A stretch of 64,000 nt of DNA from Brugia malayi (lineage: Eukaryota > Nematoda > Chromadorea > Rhabditida > Onchocercidae). Of this stretch, positions 29,421-42,509 are shown in pieces (within the stretch, counting starts at the first letter, position 1; each line of letters starts with the position of its first letter). The stretch is taken from assembly GCF_000002995.4 (NCBI RefSeq), contig NW_025062479.1:9539721-9603720 (forward strand), given 5' to 3'. Made by a program: the position numbers and the translations under genes. Below the pieces are notes generated by a model. That model was given only the letters and a program-made list of their open reading frames with translations, did no database searches and had not been told where the DNA came from.

Positions 29421-30754
29421 GATTCGTTCTGGAACTGAAATTGATCAGTGCTCCCACTAATTTTGCTCATTTTTCCTCCCGATATTTCGATTGCTCCGTT
29501 ACATCGAAATAGTCTACATGTTATATAGTACATTTTCGATATTTTCGTAAACCAAAGACGACGACGCAACATACGTAAAGGTGTTGCGTCTATTTTACGG
29601 AGCTTATTTTCCTATTATTATTATTGTTGGTGCACATGATTGTGATTTTCCAATATTGCTGGAGGAAAAGTTAAAAGTTTTTTTGCGACAATATTACGCT
29701 CCCCTCCTCTCCTCTCTTTCTATCTCTCCTCTTTCCCTTTAAATATCATCAGATCTACTTAACATTCAAAGAACGGGTTAATCATTTATTCTCGCATTGT
29801 AACTCTAGGTGTTTACTGTATAAACATAGTTCCGCTTTTTTTCTGGTTGGTTGCCCTTACCAGGATGCATTTGTGTCGTGATAGAAATGGCTTGTTTTGT
29901 TCCTAATATATAAAATATGCATAATGGGCATTTGATATGTATTACATCTCTCCTCTTTCCATTTTAGAATGCCTCTAAAATTCTGTTTCAATAGATGACG
30001 TTAAATGATAAGCACGATCTGTGAATAGTACAGAAGAATTTAATCAGTACGTTATAAATTTATGATACTTTCTCTTGAGAATGTGTAAAAGTGGTCTCTT
30101 TAAGTTTTCGGAGAGATATTTTATTTTAATTCAACAAAACTGCTATTTTTATGTATTATTCTCGAAGCAAAGAACTGATTTGAAAGTATCAAATTGCGAC
30201 ATATACTGCTTCTTTTGAAAAGCGTAACTTAGACGATCATGATTACATGACATGAGTAGAATGTGGAATAAACTGATTGTGTTGTGCATATACCGTTTAC
30301 TACAAATGATTGAAAATGTTCTTTTTTTTGCAATACAATATGCATTTCAGAAAATTATTCTGATGTCAATTTGACGTTTCACAAAATAAATAGATATAAA
30401 AAATTTGGTTCTCGACAATGTATGAACGAAACTAACCAAGAGCGGGAGATCGGAATATCTCTATTCGATGTTCGTTAGCTTCCCGTGAACATTAGTTATA
30501 TTTCTGGGAACCAAATAATGGTATAATAGATATGAATTCAAAAATTACTTTACTGTTTTGTAATTACTACGATAACTGATGAGCTATACTGAACGTAGGG
30601 TGAAGCATCAGCTATCCGTATCTTCAACAAAGTAAAATAAACGGTATAGCTGGATCTTTCATACAGGGAATCTGTATGAATGTTTAACTTATCTAAGCCG
30701 TTTTTTCCCACAAATTGGGTCCATAAGTTGTTGATGTATTTGGAAATTAGATTC
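29421..30754. other. Convergent 3' region between the igdb-like gene and ric-3
   Basis: It holds the 3' UTRs of two genes that face each other. A GC-rich hairpin (listed separately) and a CT-rich patch near 29700 are present. AATAAA-type signals occur on the plus strand, for example near 30263 and 30386. No coding exon is seen. Confidence 0.6.
29563..29590 (+). other. GC-rich 3' UTR hairpin
   Basis: GACGCAACA and TGTTGCGTC form a perfect 9-bp stem around a 10-base loop, about 140 bases after the igdb-like stop codon. It stands out in AT-rich DNA and could be an RNA stability or localisation element. Confidence 0.5.
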
Positions 30755-33700
30755 TTAACTTTTTCCACGTTTTATTAGATGTTCATTGGAAGAACTAGGT
30801 TCTTGAAGTTTGCGTTGCTCAGTTGTATCCATGGTGGCTTCATCGTGTATACCTTCATCAGTGCATGGATCAGTGTCACTGATGCTACTATCATTGCCTT
30901 CTTTTTTGTATCTTTTGGACAGCTCCTTGAAATCGCGTAATGCCTTCAAAAAAGTACGAGTTAGTCGTATGAAATAATAAATCTGGATTTTTTTTCTATT
31001 ATTCTAATCATAAGTATTGTCTAATCAATCAATGCGATGCGTTCCCTTAAACAGACAAAAAAGTACTACAACAAGCTTAAGATGTTCGTTGCAGATTGCA
31101 GATTAAATTAGCAACAAAAAGTAGTTCCAAAGTTTTCTTATAAGTAAAAACGGAAGCAAACCTCCTCAAGATCCCGCAAATATTGCTCTGTTTTCCCATC
31201 TTGTTGGTCAGAACACTGATTCAGTGAATCCTTATTTCCTGTCTCCTCTGCCAAATTTTGCTTCGTTGCGCCAGCTACTTCAGCAGAAATTGTATTCAAC
31301 TGTTCCAAAATCTTCTCCATTGCCATTTCAGTTTGCCTTAAACGTTCCTGAAGTCCCTTCAGCTTCCGTTTACCTGAAAATTGGCATGTATATAATCTTT
31401 GGACACTCAAAAACATTTTATATTCCATTGTCCCTAGTTATTCATCATTTTCCCTGTTTAAATTATTTAATGCAACCTTTTTTAATGAAAATTTAATAAA
31501 AAAAGACGTGAAATAAATTTATACCAATGCCCCTTGTTCGTCCATCATTCCGATTATAATCTTCATCTGAATCACTTTCCGTCGATGAATAATCATGCCG
31601 CCTAATTCGTCGCTTCTTTTTTGACTGAATTTTTTCAAAAATATTTTTAAAAAATGGAACGTGGAAGCATCGTGTTTCCAAAAGATAGAAAGGACACGAA
31701 AGTTAGAACAGTGAAAAAGAAAATAATTCATCTTTACTAATAAATCCCATTTTGTAATGCTTGTGATCAATAATGATATTCGGGTTTTAACTTTGTCCAA
31801 ACAGAAAAGAATTACGTAACTCGAGAATTTATTAATACAAGTTGTTTGTATTAGTTGGGAAATCACTTGTATTATTGAGATAATTCTTCCTGACACTATA
31901 AAGAATTTAAAAAATCAATTATTTATTTGCACTATTAGGAAATAATTACATTACTTAAGAAGTATATTATTCAACATATTTATGTTACACGAAAAATTAC
32001 CTTAACTAGGGTATAAATAAGGAATGCAACGACGCCAATTGTATAAATAGGAAGCATCCATGCAAACATTCCTTTGGATGAGGAAGATGGTGTAGTTATG
32101 TCTGGTTGACTTGTTGCCACTCGCATGCCTATAAATGAAATTTTTTTTCCTTTGAAACGATCTAAAATTTTCCTATTGAACATTCCATGATTCATTAATT
32201 TTGTTCGTTGTGAAAATGTTTGTTTTTGTATTTTTTCTCATCCCAATAAATCAAACAGAATTTATTATTCCGAAAGTAAAATTACTCCTAAAACTACTAG
32301 AAAAACAATAAAAATGAAGATCTATATGTAACATATCTGGATGTAAATCAGGATGAGATCGTGGCGAACTCATGGCCGGATGAATTGGTGGTCGATTTGT
32401 TACTGTTTTCCGTGCTGGTGGAGACCGAAAAAATGAAGATATTAATGGATGAAGCATACTCGGATAAAGCATTGCAAAACACATGATTATTACTCCGATA
32501 ACAACTCCAAGCTTCCATCCTGACAGTGGGGATTCTTCTTCCGAAAAAGTTCGCTGTCGCCTGAAAATATACCATTTAAATTTTATTAAATTTTAAGAGA
32601 CTATAGCTCATTATATGCAAATATCCAATTTCTTCCATGTAATCTAATAAATTGATCAGTATTATACTGCACACATAAAACTTCTTTCATTGCATACTTC
32701 TTTGATCATACTTACATATCATAACTCATAACAGTCTCACGTCTAATAAATGTTCACTTTATCTATCTCATCACACCAGTATTTTATATTCTCTCAATCT
32801 CTAATTCACATCATCTTTGCTTGCTTAAAAAAAAAAAAAAAAAAACTGTCACTAACAACTCGAATAAAATGGACGAAATATGAAATACTTGCAATTTCCC
32901 TTTCACTCAAATATCATTGAAAATGCATCAAACAGAGTGACTTTTCTCGAAGCATTGAATGACAAACAATCAAAGAATGTTAATTATTAGTTGTTGGGCT
33001 GCTTTAGGGATGAAAAATCCAATAATTTTATGGAATTACAAACAATTTCAACTTGCTTAAATCAGCTGACAAAGCTCCAGTCTAAAATCTGTCCAGTAAA
33101 TATAACTGCTCCTTAAAAATCGAATTTCGATTAGTGATCCTCTGTCATATATTCAAAACAAAATGAATTTAATATATGTTAACGACAGATATCTATCATG
33201 ATTTCACATTAAGTTGCTAAATATCATCATAAATTATATCCTAAAATACCATACTAAGTTGCACAATGTAAAATATTAAGTTACCCAATTCCAGTTTCAA
33301 TTTGCTTTTAGTCAAAATTTAATTGTAAAGAATGCAATACAAAAAATTTAACTCATACGAAAAACTAAAAATAACTAAAAACTAAAAATTAATGAAGAAT
33401 AGGTTAAATAAATGGGTATCAAATTTACATAAATAGCCGAATGAAGTTAGAGATCTTTCGAAATCTTTTTTCTTTCAATAAAATAAAATTGTTAGAACTC
33501 CATTCTAACAGTATCAAATTGCACAACAAAATTAGCAGTAGCGGCACCAATTTCTCTATTATATTTGTCACAGCAAAGAAACAAAACCTTTTATCTACTT
33601 ACAATTCTACTTCATTTTATTGTTGCATTAAATACACTCACATTTTAATTATTCTCTAAAAGACGATGCGTGATTTGATATTATTTCCAAACTTTACCCC

Positions 33701-33896
33701 AAATATAGGAGAAAGAAATTTTATTTAATTAATTATATCTAGTTAATATTTAATTTATGAAAAGGAAAGATGAAAAAAAATCAAAATTTTTACAACGTTA
33801 ATTTGATGAATAAATCTCATAATTGACTGGAAAATAAAACATAATAATCAATAAAATGACGAACCTTCTGGAGTGAAATGAGGGTTCCGCTGACAT
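30755..33896 (-). CDS. ric-3: RIC-3, nicotinic acetylcholine receptor chaperone
   Basis: ER membrane protein needed for folding, assembly and surface delivery of nicotinic acetylcholine receptors. Exons on the minus strand: 33896-33865, 32560 to about 32333, about 32109-32001 (or from 32128), 31624-31525, 31373-31162 and 30943-30755; about 289 residues. The N terminus is short and basic. The first membrane helix (SGWKLGVVIGVIIMCFAMLY) is followed by a Pro/His-rich linker (PPIHPAM, HPDLHPD). The second helix is in KGMFAWMLPIYTIGVV, a stretch nearly identical in known RIC-3. Then come a basic/acidic region (STESDSDED), a coiled coil (LQERLRQTEMAMEKILEQL) and an acidic tail. The exon 2/3 join has two readings that differ by about nine residues. 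The final exon starts after an AAG acceptor (TTTTGAAG). A likely trans-splice AG lies 13 bases before the ATG. Confidence 0.9.
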
Positions 33897-36023
33897 TCAA
33901 CGACTATTTCTGGATATAATAAGCAACCAAGAGAGAGCAAGCCTTCCTCAGCTTTCTTTTACAACATCATCTAGATCTATTCATCGATTCATCTCACACA
34001 ATTCGATGCTATCGAATTCTTTCATTCTCTTTCCCTCTCTCTCGCTCTAGTTTATTTGTTTGATAGTATTATACATTTCCATCAACTGCTTCACTAAACG
34101 TCAACGTCAAACTTATGTATTTGTCATCCTTTTCACCTTATTTTTGTTCTTTTTTGTAGTAAATTTTTGAAATAAGTTTAAACAAAATAAAAAAAAAGCT
34201 TGAATTTGATTGAATATTTAGCAGAGCGTAGAGTTACTACTACTACTAGAGATGAATAGTTTAATCCAACTGATATGAATCAATTTATTTGTAACTTTTT
34301 TTAGGATTCTTCAAATTAGCTACACCTTAAAAATGCCTAACTATTTTGAAATTGACTGAAAACATTTGATTAAATTTATTAAATCATAATTGATTAATCA
34401 CGTAAATTTTATGATTAAATCATTAAAAAAAAAAAAAGAATCCACGAAAAAGACTATCGGTGTCAGTTTTTTTATCGAATGCTTATTTTGAACGGTATTA
34501 TTGTCACATTGTTTGATCAAATTTATTTATTATTTGAATATTTTAGTTTAAATTTTCAGATCAAGAATAAAATATTTCTCTCCTCAAATTTTATCCATTT
34601 CTTTTTCTTATGCAGAAATTTCCTAATAAATAAAAGCTAATTTGAGAAAATGTTAACTTTATGCACTGATTGCTTTTGACATCTTTATAGCTTTGAGTTT
34701 TCAAAACCTTAGATCCTTAATGCATTACTTTCACCGATTGTTTAGAGTTTGTTATTTTCATTAATATCTCTTGATTGCACGTGTTGTGATTATTGTGTGC
34801 TGTAGTGCTGTGGTGAAACTTTACATCTCAGCATGTCTCTGATGGGAAGATTAAGAAGCCTCTTTCTGATAATACATTCATCCTTTTTCTAGCTACGAAA
34901 AAGATGGCATTAGTCAAATATTATATTAAACCACTTTAGTCTATAAAACGTATGACAATTTTTTTAGGGAGGAAATTAGATGATTTGCAAACACATCCAA
35001 AATATAAATAGTTTCTTTTTCATTTCCGATTTCGAATATATAAAAAAATTTTATTGTGTTTACAAATTGTTGCGATTCAGCGTTTAAACGTTTCTTTGTT
35101 TCGCGTTTTTTTTTTTTTTTTTGTTTATCAGTTTTATCATTTTTCGAAATTCAATCTAATGATGATCGGAATTAAAAAGAAAAGACTATAAAAATATACA
35201 TAGCAATATCAGCACGATGCATCGTGCTTTATTCGTCATATTGTAATAGCGTTGAGAAATGGAAGAAAGGAAGACATGAAGCTATGATGAGTTTAAAATT
35301 ACCTCCACCTGATAACAACATCAGAAGATAGTTTCATAATTGGAGAGAGAGAGACGGGAAGAATTGTTTCCATGATGTCATCATATTAGAGTATTCTGCT
35401 TTTGTCACACGATATTAAAAAGTAGGACCAGTGTTGAACTTCTTTTAGTCTAGCATACTTTCCGTTAACGTTTACTATACACATCCTTACTTTTAACATA
35501 CACATATGTATGTCATTTGTTATCTCTCATATAAGTATGATGTGGTTCTTTCTGACTAATTACAATGAATTTAATTCATCAGATAAAATGTGAGATAATT
35601 TGAAATAAACTACATTTTTGTTAGTAAACCTTGTAAAATTGCATGATTAATCTATAAAAAAAATAATAAAAACCGTGTGTTTATTATGTCTTTCACAATA
35701 CTGAAAGGTACATTTCTAGGAGAAAGGATTTAAGCTTGATTTCACCTTTTAGTATTGATCTACATATGTATGTGCCAGGATTCCATCAAACCAAATCCGA
35801 TTAGACCATTTCGCTGCTTTGGGTAAAGTGAGATGAGCTGGGGTTGCCGTTCTTTGTATATGGGATTTATGTATATTTCACGGACAGTTTTAAAAGCGTG
35901 CATATTTCACGGATAATTCGTCAATCTGTTGAATTCCTCGATTTATTGAGTTAATTCATTAATTGTCGTCGCAATAAATTAGTAGTAATTGAGTAATTTG
36001 ACTAGTGTTTCTTTATTTTTCAG
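33897..36023. promoter_or_regulatory. Divergent intergenic region, ric-3 / cdgs-1
   Basis: About 2.1 kb between oppositely oriented genes, so it should hold both promoters. It contains an 18-bp perfect palindrome (35211-35228), an ACT-triplet run near 34232, a GA tract near 35343 and a repeated ATATTTCACGGA near 35873 and 35903. No TATA box can be assigned with confidence, and no exon was found. Confidence 0.45.
35211..35228. repeat. 18-bp perfect palindrome
   Basis: AGCACGATGCATCGTGCT reads the same on both strands. It lies about 0.8 kb upstream of cdgs-1 in AT-rich DNA and could be a binding site for a dimeric factor; no factor is recognised. Confidence 0.5.
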
Positions 36024-39000
36024 ATGAAGACTGCAGAAAAAGAATCTCTCCGTCAACGAAAAGTGGAGTCAACAGATGCTAGAAGTCATCCTAACAGTGG
36101 CGATGCTTCATGTGTTGTACAGAAGACGGATGTTCGTGCAATATCAGACGAAAGTGATGCAGATGGCCTTGTTGATGGTGAAAGGTAACAAATATGTAGC
36201 AGTTTTTGCGGATTTTAGTTTCAAATATTGCTTTCTATGTTTGAAATTTTTATTTAGAAATCCTCGCTGTGCAGACAATCGCTATCAGTACTATACTTCG
36301 CCAATACTTACTCTTTACAATGCGTAGTCCTCCTGAAAGAAGTTGGTGATGTTAGCCGTATGATTCCTTTAGTAGTTTCCAGAATTGTTTGTTTGCTTGT
36401 TGAAAATCTTGTTTTTAAATTCAACTATTTACAGCGTTAAAGCTACAGAAAAGTAAGTTTTTCTTCTGTTAAGATGATGTAGTCTTTCTTCTTGTTAAAA
36501 GTGACGTTGTGCTTCATTATCTGATTTGTTGTGCTTTGTGAAGTTGTATTCCGTCTGCATTTAAAAGAAATGTGGTTTTTGTAGAATATCACAACTAACG
36601 AAGAATTTGCCACAAGGTTCCGATCATTTGGGAGCATTTATCGATCCTGTTCTTTCACCTTTGCCACCAAGGTATATCGTTGCCAACTGCGTATTTGTTT
36701 TGTTTTTTCAAAAAAGAACTATATTATGTGGAGTTCTGATACTTTTGATAGATCCAACGCAAGGCTTTGTTTCATTGCAGCTCTCCCACCACTGGGAAAC
36801 TTATTGGCTAACTGTTCAAACTGGTAACTAAAAAAACATGAATGTTTTATTTTTCAGATGGCGAAATTGGGTTGTGCGCGGTATTTTTTCGATCATAATG
36901 GTTTCGCTATTCTCTGTAATCATCAAAATGGGAGCTACATGGCTGATGGCTTTGGTAAGATTTTTTTTTCTTTTGTAGTGAACTTCAGCAAGCACTGTTA
37001 TTGAAAGACTTATTGAATTGTGAAAAATGGTTTAGGTATTTGTCATACAGTTTTGGTGTTTCCATGAAATTATTACAATTGGTTTGGCAGTTTATCGTCT
37101 CTATTCTTTACCGTGGTTTCGCGCACTTTCATGGTATTTCCTGCTATCGTCAAATTACTTCTTCTTCGGTGAAAGCTTAATCGATTATTGGGGTATTTTG
37201 CTGAGGAAAGATGTACGTGTTTTTATATTTAATTATTTTCAGTAGTAATTTGTCACCATAATTTACCACAGTTATTTTTTAAGCTTATTCTTCGCAAACA
37301 TTTATTTAAATTCATTGCTATTTTCACTTTCTTTTGCGGGAATAAATTTGTCGACATGAATCCTATTATTTTAATTATGTATGCTGTTTCGTTGTCTCAG
37401 GAGTAGTGTTTATTTCTTACTGCAAGGTTGTTTGTGTGATATCAGTGTATTGAGTGGAAACTTGTAATTTAGTCCGCGTGACCAGTTTTCTTTACCTTAA
37501 TTCCGAAATTATGTTTAATGTTTGCTGGAGTATACATAATTTTCAGCAGTTTTTACATTTCTTGGTGGCACATCATCGTTTGATTAGTTTCGCCTTATAC
37601 TGCATAGGTTTTGTATGGTTTGTTTTATCACTGCGAAAAGGTTATTATCTGCGGCAGTTTTCACTAGTGAGTTTTATTCATACTATATCGTTTTCTGAAA
37701 ATTCGAAATGCTTATTTCATCATAGTATGGCAATATAAACTGTTTGACAATGTTAGTATAGGATTGATAATTACATGGAAAAACCAGTCAGGCCTGATAA
37801 ACATGATATAGGTAGATGAAGATTAGATAATCCGAATCATGTAGTCGAGCTGTAGAATGAAATAAATGGATGAAATAAGTTTAAATTCTCATATTATTAT
37901 TTATTTATTTCTTTTTTATGAGAATTTAAACTTATTTCACCCATTTATTCCATTCCATAGCAAAAAAAAACTTCTAATTGGTTGTTTATTGATTTGTCCC
38001 ACTCCTCTAATTGATTGTTTTAATTCTCCTCGTATTTCTTCCCAAGTGAAATTGCGTGGTTTTGTTTTAGAACTCTGAACTAGCGATTGTTTTTCAGATT
38101 AAGGGATTTTATGTTACTCGAAAGGTTTAAATTTGTTGTCATATAGTTGATTTTAGTTTTAAATCTTTCATGACTATTTTTACTATTCTGCTTTTATTTC
38201 AGTTTGCTTGGTCACACGTAACACTATTGCTGATTGTTTCACAATCATTTCTCATTATCCAAAATATTTTTCAAGGACTTATATGGTTGGTTTTTAGTCC
38301 TGCTAATTGTATGTGAATTATCAGTCTTTATGAACTTAGTTATGATTTATAACATGTTCATGAAATCATTTTAGGTTTCTTGTTCCGGTTTCGATGGTAA
38401 TTTGCTGTGATGTTATGTCCTACGTATTCGGTTTCTTCTTTGGAAAGACACCTCTAATAAAGTTATCTCCGAAGAAAACATGGGAGGGTTTCATTGGCGG
38501 TGGCATCAGCACTGTCCTATTCGGCTTAATTGTATGTTTGACGCAGAGTTTTGATGTTATCACCCAGACTGTCGGTCGTATCGTTCCTATGGTTCATCTC
38601 CCAATGTTAATATAATTTCAAATCGGATACTTCTGCTTAAATATTGTTATCAATTATTATTTTTTTTTTTTTTTATTTGTTTTGGTTTGGGTTTTTCAAT
38701 TCATATTCATATATTAATTGTAACTTTTTATATTTGAAAAGTTACGATTAATATAAAAACAACTTCTAGGATCCATTTATGTACATTTGTTATATTTCAG
38801 CTTTCTTATTGCCTTCTTCATCATCCCTTTTTTGTGTGTCCATTGGAAGATTATACAGTGGAAAATTACAACTGTACCGTTCCGCCATCATTTGTTCTAA
38901 GGTTTGCTATAGACTTTGAATAGCGCAAGCTGTGATCTTTACTTTGGATAACACATTTTATAATAATACGGAAGTATTTTTTAGAGAATTCAATATCGGA

Positions 39001-39650
39001 CGACCTATTTCCATCATATTACGATTGATGCAAAGACCTCCAACACTTGAAGTCTATCCTTTTTTACTTCATACGATTATAATGGGCCTATTTGCTTCTA
39101 TATTAGGCCCATTTGGTGGATTCTTTGCAAGTGGATTCAAGCGAGCTTTCAAAATCAAGGCACTGTTTCCTAAGAATTTTAGATACGTTTGATTTTGTCA
39201 TTTATTAATGAAATTAATGGAAATAATTAGCGATAACTTTTCAGGATTTTGGTGATGTCATTCCTGGACATGGTGGTTTGATGGATCGTTTTGATTGTCA
39301 ACTTCTTATGGGAACGTTTGTGAATGTTTATATTCACACGTTCATCAAGTTAGTTTTCTTTATAGGTTAAATTGTCTTCCAGTTATATTCATTTAAGAAA
39401 TGCAAAAGAGAGCTTAGTGTATGTGAATTCTTGCAGCTTATTCGGGATTTTTTTCTTAAGATTTTAGAACAAAGTGAAAATTTTAAATTTACAGATGAAG
39501 TGTGACGCGCTGGTTATGTTTGTTGTTTTTTTCAGGGTCCCCAATCCGTCAAAGCTTTTGCAACAGATATTTTGGCTTCCAGTGGAAGAACAACTTTATA
39601 TATTTCAGTCTTTGCGTGACCATCTTCATGAAGGTCTCGTTGATGCCTGA
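36024..39650 (+). CDS. cdgs-1: Phosphatidate cytidylyltransferase (CDP-diacylglycerol synthase)
   Basis: Makes CDP-diacylglycerol from CTP and phosphatidic acid in the ER membrane, the entry point to phosphatidylinositol (and cardiolipin/PG) synthesis. Exons: 36024-36184, 36585-36671, 36858-36954, 37036-37212, 37547-37666, 38203-38285, 38375-38531, 38801-38901, 38985-39159, 39245-39348 and 39536-39650; about 458 residues, close to animal CDS enzymes. The N terminus is hydrophilic, followed by several membrane helices. Family signatures: [48 protein letters not shown], and [13 protein letters not shown], the C-terminal part of the cytidylyltransferase signature. The join KIK|DFG requires a GC-AG intron (39160-39244); a GT donor at 39184 would add nine residues to this conserved motif. 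ATG directly follows an acceptor (TTTTTCAG). Confidence 0.95.
37850..37960 (+). other. Long near-perfect hairpin inside a cdgs-1 intron
   Basis: The 43-base arms at 37850-37892 and 37918-37960 pair at 39 of 43 positions, plus one G-U wobble, around a 25-base loop. The hairpin is in the sense intron between 37667 and 38202. Its size and lack of bulges differ from a typical animal miRNA precursor; it may be a tiny inverted-repeat element or a source of small RNAs. Confidence 0.65.
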
Positions 39651-42509
39651 TTTGAGCCTTATATGAAAAATGGATCTGTTCAAATTTTTTTTTTTTTTTT
39701 TTCTAATTATTATGGCGTTTGAATTTCTCCGCATGACATGTATACTGGAAAAATGAAATGCAAAAGTAGTAAATGTATTAATTCATGCGTCTATGCAGAC
39801 AGCTATTCTTGCCATATCGTTCGCTTCAAAATACTTCTTTTTTGAAAATTTTTTAAATGGTCATCTTTTTTATTTCTCTTATTTGCAAAAGACATTACTT
39901 TCATAGTTTTGTAAAATATGAAATTTTTACAGTTTTTATATACTTAATATTTTATTGATATTTGGAACTATTTGGTGGTTATGGTGGTTATTTGGTGGTA
40001 ATGTTACTTTTTTCTAGTAAGAATATTGTTCTTTTTTTCTTTTTTTGAATTCGGTTGTGCTAAAGTAATGGTATTAACCTGATGTTCTTGACGGTATTAA
40101 CCTGATGATGTTCCGATAGTCTCCGAAGTTAGAGAACTAAATGGTAAGTTGTTTGCATCTGAAATAGTTCTTTCCCAAAACAACACTTTTTTTTTTTTGA
40201 AGTTCGATTATGTTGAAGTAATTTATGATGAAGTTGTATAAGTTCATATGTTCTATAATAAATTTGGTCTCATGACTCGTAGCACTTGCTTGCATGATTC
40301 TATTATATCTGTGATGTTTTCTTTGTGTTATATTGTATTTGTAATAGATTTAATGAAGTTTTATTATAATCGTATGCATTTGCAAGAATTAATACTGTAT
40401 TTTCGGTAACAATTTAAAAGGCTGTAATAGAGTGAAACAGCTGGAAGTCCATTCTTGGTAATCTTGTGTTGATTCAGTCTTGGAACTGACATACTCAAGC
40501 GAAAAAGTAGAGATGGATGAATGTTTTCTAAGAAGATTTATGTTCTTTTTCTAAAGGTAAGGACAAAACAGTGCTTAACTTACCCGGCGTTTTCCATCTC
40601 CGCATCTGAGTTCTCTTTTGGTTTAGTTTCGCTATCCAAGTCTTTTTTCTGAGCTTATCTTTTGATACTCTAGTTAAGATATGTTATCAAACCAGTTTTT
40701 TTTTTTCCACAAATTGTTACATTTGCAAAATCATTTTCCCAGGCGAGTATTTGCATAAGTTGTAATGTTTTGAATTTTGTTGACAAGTACCGAGTGTTTA
40801 CAATGAATAAATGTTTTTAATATATCAAACAATATGCAAAATGTATTAACAAATCAAATGACAAGTATTAGAATAAAAGTAAGTGTTGACATAAGTATTG
40901 AAGTATTGTATATTTTAGTTGTGCTAGTGCTGTATCTCTGCCAAACTATTAAGTGTTTTTTTATTTATGAAGTGGAATTTGCATGTTTAACTAACATTTT
41001 TGTGTTGATTCATATTGTTAAGCTAGTTCTCAATTATTGCTTTCGTCAGAATGTTGTTTTTCTCCTAAAAATACCAGTTTAAATGCATTGTTCTCGTTTA
41101 ATTTAACGCCTTCTTTTGTGCTACCGTATACATTTTTTTTTAAAGCTCGAGTCAGTTGTTTATTTTTTATGAAAATTTATTTCCTTTCCCAGTTTATATA
41201 CTTTCACAGTTTTATTCTCTGAATTACATTTATTGAAACAATAGGTTTAATCATATTGCTTAGAGCAATAGCTTCGATGGGTGAGAGCATAATTATGCGA
41301 TAGGGTATGATCGATTTATGGAGTTACTTGGATCAGCAATCATTAACAATTTCATTAAAAAAAAAATTCTTAAAGAAAATTTCCATGTTAAAAGTAAAAT
41401 ATGCAATTTACAGTTCACTTTGACTGATTATATTTCAGGATACAATGGAATATTTTATATCCCATAAAATTATTTTTTCAGCATGATGGAGTATTTTTTC
41501 TAATCTAATAGTCTAGGTTTTTTTTTAAAATTTTTCTTCCCTTGGAAATTTTTTTTTTTATTCCTGCATTATTACTGGTTGTTTGCTTTCTTTTTTTCGA
41601 TTTTCGAATGTTCTTTCCTTTTTTGTTCAATCCTTGTTTTCAAATCAAATTTACCATTGTATGTTGTAAATTAAGCAGAATATCATTTAGAAAGGTGAAT
41701 TTCATGTCTTTCATGTATAATTTATTTGAACATTTTAGAAGAGTTCTACATTAGTACACAGAACAAAGTACAAAGGCAAAAGAAGTGTAAAACTCATGTC
41801 TTATAAACGTATAAATGCTTTCTTTTGTTTCAGCAACTTCTACAAATTATGTCACTGTAAGGGTTGTTAGGTTGATTTGGCAATTCAAATTATTGTATTT
41901 CAATACATTTCTAATGAATTCTGTTTTGCTGTTATTAATTTAAGATTTTAATGACTAATAGTATTACTATAAAAACATTAACATTTTCGATATTGCAGTA
42001 TTTTCACCTTTTTTTTCTCCATCCATTTCTTATCATCCCTTTCTCCGCTCTTTGTCACCCTCCCCACCCCATTTATAGTAATAAAATAAGGTACGTAAAT
42101 GAAAGGAAAATTTTTATGGGTCATCGAAATCTCTATTTTAAGTTGGCGATATTTTTGACGATATTTCTTTCGATATTCATCAAGTGTATTTTTTTAAAAA
42201 AAAAAAAAAAAAAAAACAAATATATTGCTTTAGATTGAAACGTATAAATGAGGGACATCTGTGTAAATGAGGTCTAAATTTATTAAATTGTGAATTTGTT
42301 ATTTGTTAGAACTGTAACAATTGTTTGATCATTATTTCGCATTATCATTATTTTTTACCGATGATATTATGAGAGACTATACCTATACCACTACCGAAAT
42401 GTTTGCAAGTGATAGGTTTCTACGGTGATTTGTATGAATATTTGCAATTACGATTTTAATCAGATTTGAACTTAAAGGTTTTATTCTTTAGATTTTGCAC
42501 CACAAAAAT
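39651..42509. other. Intergenic region, cdgs-1 3' UTR and dif-1 upstream
   Basis: It starts with the cdgs-1 3' UTR (AATAAA near 40257 and 40804). A TGG/TTA-rich simple repeat lies at about 39966-40000, and GGTATTAACCTGATG is repeated at 40070 and 40093. A run of 21 A lies at 42196-42216. No convincing exon was found. Confidence 0.55.
40070..40107. repeat. Short direct repeat, 23-bp spacing
   Basis: GGTATTAACCTGATG occurs twice in tandem, downstream of the cdgs-1 stop codon. Confidence 0.8.
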
